Source: Croceimicrobium sp965279135
GTDB taxonomy: Bacteria; Bacteroidota; Bacteroidia; Flavobacteriales; Schleiferiaceae
Assembly (NCBI GenBank): GCA_965279135.1
Contig: OZ257133.1
Location: 806,001 to 870,000 of the forward strand
Length of the DNA: 64,000 nucleotides
Direction of reading: 5' to 3'
Of this stretch, positions 45,482-53,900 are shown in pieces (the first letter of the stretch is position 1; the number at the start of each line of letters is the position of its first letter). Below the pieces are notes generated by a model that saw only the letters and a program-made list of their open reading frames with translations, was not told the origin of the DNA and ran no database searches. The position numbers were made by a program, and so were the translations under genes.

Positions 45482-45664
45482 ATGAAAAAGTTAATAATTA
45501 TCGCAGTACTAAGCTGCTCCACCGTTCTACTAAATGCACAACCTGCCGAACCTAATCCTCCGGGTCCTCCTGCACCAATTGGATTCGTTGAGGTTTTAGT
45601 CCTCGCAGGGGCTGCACTTGGGGGTAAAAAGGCCCATGATCGTTTTAAGGTAAAAGAAGAATGA
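45482..45664 (+). CDS. Small PID-CTERM-like protein
   Basis: A 60-residue protein: signal peptide (MKKLIIIAVLSCSTVLLNAQ), then a proline-rich spacer PAEPNPPGPPAPIG, then hydrophobic FVEVLVLAGAALGG and a basic end KKAHDRFKVKEE. A leader, Pro spacer, single helix and basic tail match the tiny PID-CTERM/PEP-CTERM-like proteins of Bacteroidota, which are thought to be sorted to the envelope. It begins 24 bases after the giant gene and may share its transcript. Confidence 0.7.
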   Translation: MKKLIIIAVLSCSTVLLNAQPAEPNPPGPPAPIGFVEVLVLAGAALGGKKAHDRFKVKEE

Positions 45665-45710
45665 TGGCTTTTTTAAAAATACATTATCACAACCTAAAGA
45701 AGCTATTCAT

Positions 45711-45851
45711 ATGCTAAATAAATATGAAGATCGGAAAGAGAAGCTTAACATTTCTGAATCACGCAGTTCTACAGTGCTATGGGTGATATTAGCAGCGATT
45801 GTCATCGTTATCCATATTATCCTTTTGGTGGTGCTTTTCTCTGAGCTCTAG
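45711..45851 (+). CDS. Putative 46-residue membrane microprotein
   Basis: ATG 45711 to TAG 45851 encodes a charged N-terminus (LNKYEDRKEKLNISESRSS) and one strong helix (TVLWVILAAIVIVIHIILLV), ending LFSEL. The composition and position, same strand after the giant gene, argue for a real gene, but its shortness makes this uncertain. Confidence 0.45.
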   Translation: MLNKYEDRKEKLNISESRSSTVLWVILAAIVIVIHIILLVVLFSEL

Positions 45852-45928
45852 GGGAAATAAAATCCAGCTATATTAACTTGGCCTAATGGTGAAATCCACC
45901 GGCTGACTTTGGTTAAATTTTAAAGCTC

Positions 45929-47941
45929 TTGAAAACGAGGCTTCTTTTAATTCTCTTCCTTTTATCCATTAGTTACTCTATTGGGGCACAAGAGGCTAAT
46001 ACGCTGTGGCGTGATAGTATAGTCAATGTGTTTGAAGGTAATCAAGGAGGGGAAAGAGCGTGGAAGGTAGCAGAGGTAACACGTAGTGCAAATCTTAATG
46101 AAGTAGATTATAAGGTTTTAAAACCTTACCTGGATGAGGCCATTAAATGGGAGAAGCAGAATCCTAACCTTCGCCTGCTTAATACTATACGTCTGGGCCA
46201 GGTTAATATCTTATTCAGGGAAGAAAGCTATGTTGAATCCGTTAGACCACTGCAAGAAATCCTCCAGTCGGGGGAGGAATTACCCATAAAAGATAGCTTA
46301 TCCACCTATTACTTTCTATACGACGCTTATCTCAAAGCACATGCCTATGCGGAAGCCCTAGAGGTATTGCGAATCAGGGACGCTGTTTTGGATGGAACAG
46401 ATAACCAGGATCCATTTTTCGAAGTTTTTCGTTTCAACCAGATGAACGATCGTGCCCATCTTTATCTGAAATGGGGTAAGTATGAGAAAGCAATAACTCA
46501 ACTTAGGGAGGTCATAGCGATTTACCGCGAAAATGATTGGCATCGATTGGCAGGAGCCTACAATAATATGGGTTTGGCCTTCCTCAAATTACAAGAACCG
46601 GATAGTGCCATATTTAGCTTTGAAAAGTCAAGGGAGTATTGGAAAAGAAACCTTAAGAACAAGACCGCATCATTAGCTACAGATCAACACTTCTTTTATC
46701 TCCTTGATGGCAATACGGGTGTGGCCTATAATCAACAGGGACGATTCCGGGAAGCTATCCCCCTAATCCGAAGGGATATTGAAATGTTCAAAGTTGAAAA
46801 GAGGTATGAAGCTCAAGCACATGGATTAAACTCTCTGGGTCAATCCTACAACGGACTGAATGACTTTGATAGGGCCTTGGAGGTTTTGGATTCGGCTGAG
46901 AACTTTCTTAAGCTCACACCCAATGTACCGGCGATTCAGCGAAACCTTGAAACAAGAATCCAGGTAATGGAGGCCATGGGAAACCTTGCAGAGGCCTATC
47001 CCCTGCATAAGCAACTGGTAGCCTTTAAGGATTCTATAGCCCAGGTAGAAAGCAGGGCGCGCTTAGCAGTTCTTGAGGTGGTTTACGAGGTCGATAAAAA
47101 GAACCGTGAAATTGAAAAACAGCGCTTAATGACCTTAACCTTAGAGGCCAATAATCACAAACAGCGGGTGCGGCTTTTAGCGATGCTTGTGGCAGTTTCA
47201 TTATTATCAGTTATCCTGTTTTTTCTGGTAGTACTGGTTGTACAACGTAGAAAGCGTAATCGTTATCTGACCAAGAAAAACGAGCAAATTGAAAGTCAGA
47301 AACAAATTATATCGAAAGCGCTGGGAGAGAAGGAAATGTTGCTCAAGGAAATCCACCATCGCGTTAAAAATAACCTGCAACTGATCTCTGGCATTTTTGA
47401 GCTGCAGAGCACCAAGTTTGAGGATAGCAGGTTAAGAGAAATAATGGAAGAAGGGCAGGGACGCATTAAATCAATGGCTCTAATCCACGAACAGCTTTAT
47501 GAAAATGTGGATCTCGGACAGGTAGATCTGGAGGATTACATCAGTCGCTTAGCTAAGGTGATAGCCTCTACATTTAGTGCGCCCGATCAGGATATTACTT
47601 TAAAGGTGGATGTGGAGCATCTCGATTATGACCTCAATTTAGCTGTGCCTTTGGGCTTGATTGTGAATGAGCTAATCACTAATTGCTACAAGCATGCCTT
47701 TAAGGGCCGCAAGCAAGGAGTCATTTCCATTCGTTGTAAATCGATCAGTGAGACTACTTGCGAGATGGAGATCCAGGATGATGGTTTAGGTCTGCCCAAG
47801 AGCTTTGACCCGGCAAAAAGTAAATCACTAGGCCTGCGTTTAGTAAGAGGGTTAAGTAGTCAGATGGAAGGGAGTTTTCGGGCCGAAAACGATTCAGGCG
47901 CACACTTTTATGTTCAGTTTAAAAATCGCTTAGCCAGTTAA
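45929..47941 (+). CDS. TPR sensor histidine kinase (HisKA_2 type)
   Basis: A 670-residue protein. TTG at 45929 is the likely start because MKTRLLLILFLLSISYSIGAQ is a complete signal peptide and no ATG fits. The periplasmic part (about 25-400) has several TPR-like helix pairs (WHRLAGAYNNMGLAFLKLQEPDSAI). One membrane helix (~412-436) precedes a coiled linker, the phospho-acceptor box KEIHHRVKNNLQLISGIF, and an ATPase with NELITNCYKHAF and DDGLGLP. The cognate regulator starts 10 bases after the stop. Confidence 0.92.
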   Translation: MKTRLLLILFLLSISYSIGAQEANTLWRDSIVNVFEGNQGGERAWKVAEVTRSANLNEVDYKVLKPYLDEAIKWEKQNPNLRLLNTIRLGQVNILFREESYVESVRPLQEILQSGEELPIKDSLSTYYFLYDAYLKAHAYAEALEVLRIRDAVLDGTDNQDPFFEVFRFNQMNDRAHLYLKWGKYEKAITQLREVIAIYRENDWHRLAGAYNNMGLAFLKLQEPDSAIFSFEKSREYWKRNLKNKTASLATDQHFFYLLDGNTGVAYNQQGRFREAIPLIRRDIEMFKVEKRYEAQAHGLNSLGQSYNGLNDFDRALEVLDSAENFLKLTPNVPAIQRNLETRIQVMEAMGNLAEAYPLHKQLVAFKDSIAQVESRARLAVLEVVYEVDKKNREIEKQRLMTLTLEANNHKQRVRLLAMLVAVSLLSVILFFLVVLVVQRRKRNRYLTKKNEQIESQKQIISKALGEKEMLLKEIHHRVKNNLQLISGIFELQSTKFEDSRLREIMEEGQGRIKSMALIHEQLYENVDLGQVDLEDYISRLAKVIASTFSAPDQDITLKVDVEHLDYDLNLAVPLGLIVNELITNCYKHAFKGRKQGVISIRCKSISETTCEMEIQDDGLGLPKSFDPAKSKSLGLRLVRGLSSQMEGSFRAENDSGAHFYVQFKNRLAS

Positions 47942-47951
47942 TTTGTCGCTT

Positions 47952-48716
47952 ATGAAAGAACAAGTTAAAATCCTATTAGTCGAAGATGAGTTCATCACTC
48001 GTGAAAGTTTGAATTCGGTTTTAAGTGAAATGGGTTATGGCATTTCCGGGGAGGCGATGACTGCCGCTGCCGCGCTGGATGTTTTAGATAATGGAGATAC
48101 GGATTTAGCCATACTCGACATTAATATAAAGGGCGCGGAAGACGGAATTTGGCTTGCAAAGAAGATTCGGAAATCCTACAATATCCCCTTCATCTTTCTT
48201 ACCGCTTTTGGCAACAAGGCGACCGTCGAACGAGCAATTGAAGCCGAGCCCTATGGCTACCTCGTAAAACCGTTCAACAAAGTGGATGTGTATACGGCGA
48301 TAGAGGTAGCCTTGAAGAATTTTGCTCAGCAAAATCGATCCCATAGCACTGCTCCCGAGGAAGATCGTGAAGAAGTCGATCCAGAGAATAAGGCAGTGGT
48401 CATAAAGGACAGCATTTTTGTTCGAGACGACTACATGTACGTCAAACTCAAAATAGAAGATATTCTCTTTGTGAAATCCGATAAGAATTACCTGGAAGTT
48501 CACCTTGAGAGCAAGCATCATCTGGTTAGGGGAAAGCTATCCGATTTCGCAGAAATCCTACCCGCAGATAGATTCATGAAAGTACATCGCTCCCACATGG
48601 TGAACACGAACGCTATCGATAGTTTCGGTGGGGGCTTCCTGATCGTGAATGGCACTGAAATCCCGATTGGCGAGCAGTACAAAAAAGAGCTGAAGGATAG
48701 ATTACAGATGTTTTAG
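47952..48716 (+). CDS. LytTR-family response regulator
   Basis: About 254 residues from ATG 47952 (a TTG at 47943 is the longer option). An N-terminal receiver has VEDE, phospho-acceptor D56 in LAILDINIKG, LTAF and YLVKPF. A C-terminal LytTR DNA-binding domain follows, with KIEDILFVKSDKNYLEVHL and FMKVHRSHMVN. It should be phosphorylated by the adjacent HisKA_2 kinase and bind DNA directly. Confidence 0.93.
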   Translation: MKEQVKILLVEDEFITRESLNSVLSEMGYGISGEAMTAAAALDVLDNGDTDLAILDINIKGAEDGIWLAKKIRKSYNIPFIFLTAFGNKATVERAIEAEPYGYLVKPFNKVDVYTAIEVALKNFAQQNRSHSTAPEEDREEVDPENKAVVIKDSIFVRDDYMYVKLKIEDILFVKSDKNYLEVHLESKHHLVRGKLSDFAEILPADRFMKVHRSHMVNTNAIDSFGGGFLIVNGTEIPIGEQYKKELKDRLQMF

Positions 48717-48877
48717 ACCATAAGATTCATTGCATTTAGCTATTCGAGGCTTCCCGACCTGTCTTTCACTTTTTACTCCTGAACATTATTTTTCAAGACT
48801 TTATGTTCCATCTTGTCTACACTTTGTACACCATTGTCCTTAAGGTCTAAAATGGGATTAGAGTATTTTCGCATACT

Positions 48878-51295
48878 ATGAGGACAAGAATAGGCGGCAT
48901 GCTACTGCTATTGGCAGTGGTTTTTGTGGGTGATCTCTCCGCCCAGAATCGACGCATTGACAGTTTGCGCTCAATGCTCAATGCCTATCCCGCCCAGGAC
49001 AGTAACCGTCTTTCCATCTATTTAAAGTTGGCAGAAGCAAATGTCTACTTTAACCGTGATAGCATGTTCCACTATGCTCTTCTTGGTAAAGATTTAGCCA
49101 ATGAATTGGAGCTGCCCTATCAGTATCTCTATGCCATGCAAAGGGAGGGCGTATACTACTACGCCAGTTCAGAATGGGATACTGCTATGAGCATTTTTCG
49201 GCGCGGATTAAGACTGAGCAAGCTTTATAAACTTCCTGAACGCGAGTCTGCATTTCTGGGCAATATCGGTATATGTATCTACCAAATGGGTGGCAATGAT
49301 TCAGCCCTTTATTATTTGGAAAAGGCTTTTGAAACGGATAAAGCGCGAAAGGATACCTTAAAGATGATTGTGAGGCTTTCTAATCTGGGAGCAGTACAAT
49401 TAGCTCTTAATCGACCAGCCGAGTCACTGCGAAGTACGCATCAGAGCTTAAGACTGTCCCTGGCTGTTGGGCAGAAGCAAAAAGCGGCTGTAACAGCCAA
49501 CAACATTGCTGTTTTATATCAACGTTACGATAGTCGAGAAAAAGCAATTGAGTATTTCAATATTGCCCTCGAGAATATGGATACCAATAACCTGGGCAGG
49601 ATGGCCTTGCTCTCCAATATTGGTGAACTATTCTTAGCGCAAGGTAACAGGGACAGTGCCTGGTATTACTATTATAAAGCCTTAAAAAGCCCAAGAGAAA
49701 ACGACTGTGATTTGGCCTCGACCTACGCAGGTTTAATTGACATTGCCTTAAGGGAGCAGAATGTAGATACTGCGACCTATTTCGACAAGCTCGGCTCGGA
49801 AATTATAGACAATTGTAAAGACAGTGCAAACCTGTTTCACTTCACTTTTATGAGTGGTCGTTTAGCGCGTAGATTTAAAGACTATGATCGGGCGCGAGAG
49901 AAATACATGTACGCCAAGTCTTTAGGGAATAAGTTTATGGCTGGTTACCGAAACATGTTTCAGGATCTCTCCCTTTTAGAAGAAGCCACCGGTAATTATG
50001 AAGAGGCCCTACGTTATGCCAAGCGCTACACCCGCATGAACGAGCAATACTACGAAGCACGATACAATCGCGAAGTTGCTCGAACAGATTTGGAGGTAAC
50101 CTTTGAAGATGAAAAGCGAACCCTCCTGGCTAATCAGGAGTCGATGGAGGAGGACTTGACCTATTTCGAGGATTTGAGGGTAGTTTGGACCATTGCTTCG
50201 ATTTTCTTTCTCATCGCTATTTTGGTATTGTTTCGGTCCTATCGCAAGGGGGCGCGAGCGGCGGCTGGACTACGCGATTTAAATGCCACCATTACTCAAC
50301 AAAAGGAAAACCTGCAGCACAAATCGGAGCAGTTGGCGGTGAGTAATGAACGTATTAAGGAGCTTTCGGACTTCCGAGAGCGTCTTGCGGCCATGGCCGT
50401 TCATGATATGAAAGGACCGCTGAGTATGATAATTGGTCTTTCCGATGGTGAGCAAACTCCTAAAAAGCAGAGGCTCATAAAGAAAGCCGGACATCAAATG
50501 CTAAACTTCTTAATGGACCTGCTCGATATCTACAAATTTGAGAAGGCCAGTATTGCTCTAAAGCTTTTACCGCATTCAGTTGATAGCCTATTTGATGAGG
50601 CCTTGCAATCAGTCGATTATCTGGCTGAGGAGAAAAACATAAAGATCATTAAAGAGATTCCACAAGGGCTGATTGTCCCGGTTGATGAAGGCATCTTGAT
50701 TCGGGTCTTAATCAATATTCTCTCTAATGCCATCAAGTATTCACCGATTGAATCGGCAATTATCATTAAAGTGGAGGCCAAGGTAGAAGAGGGGCGCCCT
50801 TATCTACTATCTGCAATAACCGACCATGGTAAAGGATTAAGTGAGGAGGAATTAGCGCATATGTTTAAACCGATGGACTTGCGTAAGGATAACTATATCT
50901 CAAAATCAACCAGTACCGGAATTGGATTAGATTTTTGCAAACTGGCCATTCAAGCTCATCGAGGAAAAATCTGGGCCGAATCAGAAAAGGATAGTGGCAC
51001 CTCTGTATACATCAGCTTACCTCTTCATGAGGTAATCCAGCAAGATTTGAGTCCCGATCGGGATCGCGAGGGGCCGGAGTATCATAAAAAAGATCTCTCT
51101 GCCTTTCAGACAGAATTACAAACGCTGTTAAAATGTCAAATCCATGAAGCTGGTAAGGTGTTACCTATTCTGCAAAAAATGGAGGATAATGGAGCGGATC
51201 AAAAATGGGTGGCCAGGGTAAAGGCCACCGTCTATTCAGGGGATGATAAGCACTATCGCGAGATAATCCTAAAAGCAATGGCCCATGAATTATAA
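48878..51295 (+). CDS. TPR sensor histidine kinase (HisKA type)
   Basis: An 805-residue protein: signal peptide (GGMLLLLAVVFVGDLSAQ), a periplasmic TPR array to about residue 420 (ESAFLGNIGICIYQMGGNDSALYYLEKA), one membrane helix near 434-454, a coiled coil, the H box MAVHDMKGPLSMIIG, and an HATPase with NILSNAIKYSP, DHGKGLS and STGIGLDF. About 80 residues beyond the ATPase (ELQTLLKCQIHEAGKVLPIL) form an extra helical tail of unknown use. It overlaps its partner regulator by 11 bases. Confidence 0.92.
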   Translation: MRTRIGGMLLLLAVVFVGDLSAQNRRIDSLRSMLNAYPAQDSNRLSIYLKLAEANVYFNRDSMFHYALLGKDLANELELPYQYLYAMQREGVYYYASSEWDTAMSIFRRGLRLSKLYKLPERESAFLGNIGICIYQMGGNDSALYYLEKAFETDKARKDTLKMIVRLSNLGAVQLALNRPAESLRSTHQSLRLSLAVGQKQKAAVTANNIAVLYQRYDSREKAIEYFNIALENMDTNNLGRMALLSNIGELFLAQGNRDSAWYYYYKALKSPRENDCDLASTYAGLIDIALREQNVDTATYFDKLGSEIIDNCKDSANLFHFTFMSGRLARRFKDYDRAREKYMYAKSLGNKFMAGYRNMFQDLSLLEEATGNYEEALRYAKRYTRMNEQYYEARYNREVARTDLEVTFEDEKRTLLANQESMEEDLTYFEDLRVVWTIASIFFLIAILVLFRSYRKGARAAAGLRDLNATITQQKENLQHKSEQLAVSNERIKELSDFRERLAAMAVHDMKGPLSMIIGLSDGEQTPKKQRLIKKAGHQMLNFLMDLLDIYKFEKASIALKLLPHSVDSLFDEALQSVDYLAEEKNIKIIKEIPQGLIVPVDEGILIRVLINILSNAIKYSPIESAIIIKVEAKVEEGRPYLLSAITDHGKGLSEEELAHMFKPMDLRKDNYISKSTSTGIGLDFCKLAIQAHRGKIWAESEKDSGTSVYISLPLHEVIQQDLSPDRDREGPEYHKKDLSAFQTELQTLLKCQIHEAGKVLPILQKMEDNGADQKWVARVKATVYSGDDKHYREIILKAMAHEL

Positions 51296-52148
51296 GATTC
51301 TCATTGCTGATGATGATCCAGGGATTCTGGAACTTATCATGGAATATTTGGGCGATCAGCAACAAACTTTGCTTTATGCGCCAAATGGGAAAAAAGCAAT
51401 TGATTTAGCCGAGCAAGAGATCCCGGATCTTATAATAATGGATTGGGAGATGCCGATCGTTAATGGCATTCAAGCTGTACGCAGTTTGCAGGAAAACCCT
51501 GAAACATCTTCGATTCCCATTATCATTTCTACCGGTGTAATGCTCGAGCCGGGGGATCTTAAAGAAGCCCTCGAGTCAGGGGCGGTGGATTATATGCGCA
51601 AGCCTTTGCACCCCATTGAATTTAAGGCACGGATTAAGGCTAACCTTCGCATCAAGCGTCAGCATGAGGAAATTCTTCGCCTCATGAGAAGAGAGAAGGA
51701 ACTTCTGGCCGATGATTTGGCCCGTAAGGATCGAGAGTTAACCACCGCTGCTCTGAATGAAAGTAACAATCGAGAATTGATATCAGAGATAATTGAAGGG
51801 CTCAACCAATTGGTTACTAAAAGTGTGGGTGCCGAAAGACAGGCAATTTTGCAAATGCGTAATGGTCTACGTTCCCGTCAAGGTATGGAGCAAGGAAACC
51901 AGCGCTTTTTCAAGCATTTCGAAGATGTGCACCCGGAATTCTTTCAAAACCTGGAAGAACAGTTCCCTCAGATTAGTCTTAACGATCGCAGAATCTGCGC
52001 TTATTTGCGTATTGGCCTGGCAAACAAGGAGATTGCCCAACTCACAAATGTTGAGTCCGGCTCGGTAAGAAAAAGCCTAACTCGCCTCAAGAAAAAAATG
52101 GATTTAGGCGTGGATGATGATCTACGTCAGTTCATTAGTACCTTCTAA
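51285..52148 (+). CDS. Response regulator with C-terminal helix-turn-helix
   Basis: A 287-residue protein. Its receiver has IADDDPG and phospho-acceptor D in LIIMDWEMP, then ISTG and MRKP. A long helix (about 120-180) connects to a C-terminal HTH of the LuxR/GerE-like Bacteroidota type (SLNDRRICAYLRIGLANKEIAQLTNVESGSVRKSLTRLKKK). The start overlaps the kinase end by 11 bases, so the pair is translationally coupled. Confidence 0.92.
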   Translation: MNYKILIADDDPGILELIMEYLGDQQQTLLYAPNGKKAIDLAEQEIPDLIIMDWEMPIVNGIQAVRSLQENPETSSIPIIISTGVMLEPGDLKEALESGAVDYMRKPLHPIEFKARIKANLRIKRQHEEILRLMRREKELLADDLARKDRELTTAALNESNNRELISEIIEGLNQLVTKSVGAERQAILQMRNGLRSRQGMEQGNQRFFKHFEDVHPEFFQNLEEQFPQISLNDRRICAYLRIGLANKEIAQLTNVESGSVRKSLTRLKKKMDLGVDDDLRQFISTF

Positions 52149-52244
52149 ATCAGGCCTTTTTAGGCTGAGTCCCCAATTTGTCCCTACCGTTTTTTTAGCT
52201 CCAGCAGGCACATCTACTAGTTTTGGAGGCCTAAAGTGAGAGCT

Positions 52245-52598
52245 ATGAGAAAAATGGCGGTGGTGGATGATTGTATTATAGTAAGAGCTATAGTGCGTTT
52301 TATGATTCCCAAATCAGATTGGGAAGTAGTATGCTATTCAGACCCTCAGGAATTGGTAAGCGATATTGAAGAAACCGATCCTGATGTAATTATTACCGAT
52401 TATGATATGCCGGGGATGAGCGGTTATGAATTGATTAGAATTTCTAAGCGATTCTCTCCGCGTACCCAGGTAATTATGATCAGCGCGAATCGTAAGATTC
52501 CCAAGCTGCATCCCGATATTAATGAGTGGGTTGAGGCCTTGCTTTTCAAGCCCTTTAGCCGTAGTACTCTGGTTCACGCTATTCAAGCAATAAAATGA
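52245..52598 (+). CDS. Stand-alone receiver domain protein
   Basis: About 117 residues from ATG 52245 (GTG 52236 is the longer form). A single CheY-like receiver has MAVVDDC, phospho-acceptor in IITDYDMPGMSG, ISAN and LFKPF. No output domain is present, so it acts by protein contact. It is 97 bases after the HTH regulator and may work in the same relay. Confidence 0.9.
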   Translation: MRKMAVVDDCIIVRAIVRFMIPKSDWEVVCYSDPQELVSDIEETDPDVIITDYDMPGMSGYELIRISKRFSPRTQVIMISANRKIPKLHPDINEWVEALLFKPFSRSTLVHAIQAIK

Positions 52599-52680
52599 TA
52601 GAAGGTTGATTATTTCGCGTTTACAAGCCAGGTTACAGTTTTATTACCTGGCTTTTAAATTTTGCATCTTCCGAAAGAAG

Positions 52681-53271
52681 ATGGTATCCGCATTGAAGTA
52701 CTCTACGGATGTGTTCCCTGAACTCGAGCTTAGGACGGAAATTTCCAAAGCTCAGCGCAGTCATAAGTTCAGTGAAGGCTCTGAAGCGGCCATTAAGTTT
52801 GTTCCCTTCGGTTTAAAGCTAGGTTCAGGCGCGGATATGGTTATCCAAAAGCTTGGCTCTCCAGCCTTAATGGACAGTAAAAAGTTCCGCAAAGAGCGTT
52901 GCTTCGAAATGCAGTACCGACTTAAGGTAGGCAGCTTGCATTGTCGCATGATTATTTTGGTGGCCAAGTTTAAGGTGCAATTAATTCTACTTCAGATTAT
53001 AAACCCGGCTGGCGTTACGTTTGGAGATTCTCCGGTGGACTTATTATTAGGACATCAATTAGAGGACCTTGAAATGGGCAGCCATTTATTCAAGGAGTCT
53101 GGGGAAGGGCATCTCTATTTAAACTACAATGAGTTCCGAAGTCGCTTCCTGCTTTTAAGACCTGACGACCCCTTAATGACGAGAATAGTTGGGGAGATGC
53201 GTAAAAAGGTGGTTAAGAGTAGCTGTGAAAGAGAGAATTGGTACCGTAAAGCATTTGGAACCATAGATTAA
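52681..53271 (+). CDS. Hypothetical protein
   Basis: About 196 residues from ATG 52681; a frame extension back to TTG 52606 is less likely. It is soluble, with no signal peptide, and has segments AAIKFVPFGLKLGSGADMVI and RMIILVAKFKVQLILLQI. No family is recognised. It lies between two receiver proteins and may be part of their pathway. Confidence 0.6.
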   Translation: MVSALKYSTDVFPELELRTEISKAQRSHKFSEGSEAAIKFVPFGLKLGSGADMVIQKLGSPALMDSKKFRKERCFEMQYRLKVGSLHCRMIILVAKFKVQLILLQIINPAGVTFGDSPVDLLLGHQLEDLEMGSHLFKESGEGHLYLNYNEFRSRFLLLRPDDPLMTRIVGEMRKKVVKSSCERENWYRKAFGTID

Positions 53272-53376
53272 GGCTCGCAATAAAAAACAAGTACTGTCCC
53301 TTGCTTGTCTACCCACTAATCAAGGCCTACCGCTGGATACTATCTACATTTGAGTCATCAAAAAAACACAAGCAGA

Positions 53377-53742
53377 ATGAACCATGTAATCCTTGTTACC
53401 CAGGACTCAAAGTTTCAAAGTATAGTAGAAAAATTCCTCAATTGGAAAGGGGTGGAGGTTAAGGTGTATGACAAAGCCACAAGCATTGAAAATTGGGAGG
53501 TTTTAGAGCAGAGCGCTGCTATAGTGAGTGATTATTTGACTGATGAAATTGACGGTTTTAATTTCCTAAGCGGACTTCGCGACCGAAAGTTGGACACTAA
53601 ATTAATCATGGTTGCTGACGACTTAAGTGTCGTCGATCAGTGTCCCTTTTATTACGAAGTCCTCGATGGGTTTTTCACCAAACCTAGTTTTTCGAAGATG
53701 ATGCCACGCATACTTGCTCCTATTCCTCATCTGGCCATCTAA
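53377..53742 (+). CDS. Receiver-like protein with degenerate acidic pocket
   Basis: About 121 residues from ATG 53377. The fold pattern is a receiver: strand HVILVTQDSKF, acceptor-like D in AAIVSDYLTDE, MVAD and FFTKPS. The usual acidic pair after strand 1 is reduced (TQDS instead of DD or DE), so Mg binding and phosphorylation may be weak. No output domain is present. Confidence 0.7.
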   Translation: MNHVILVTQDSKFQSIVEKFLNWKGVEVKVYDKATSIENWEVLEQSAAIVSDYLTDEIDGFNFLSGLRDRKLDTKLIMVADDLSVVDQCPFYYEVLDGFFTKPSFSKMMPRILAPIPHLAI

Positions 53743-53790
53743 GAAGATCATTTTACTAGCCTAAAGGTGTAAACTCCTCGAGGTAACCGG

Positions 53791-53896
53791 GAGATCACTT
53801 GTCCGAAAGATATTGTTCAAAAAACTCAATACTGAGTGGGGGGAGAACAATTCTTAACTCTATGATAGGGAAAAAGGACGAGTGATCTCTTTTTTT
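53791..53896 (+). terminator. Nested-hairpin terminator
   Basis: The outer stem GAGATCACT-T-GTCC (53791-53804) pairs with GGAC-G-AGTGATCTC (53876-53889). A middle stem is ATTGTTC (53812-53818)/GAACAAT (53845-53851), and an inner hairpin is ACTCA-ATAC-TGAGT (53824-53837). Seven T follow (53890-53896). It ends plus-strand transcription before the convergent kinase gene; the nested form is unusually elaborate. Confidence 0.75.
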
Positions 53897-53900
53897 AGTC

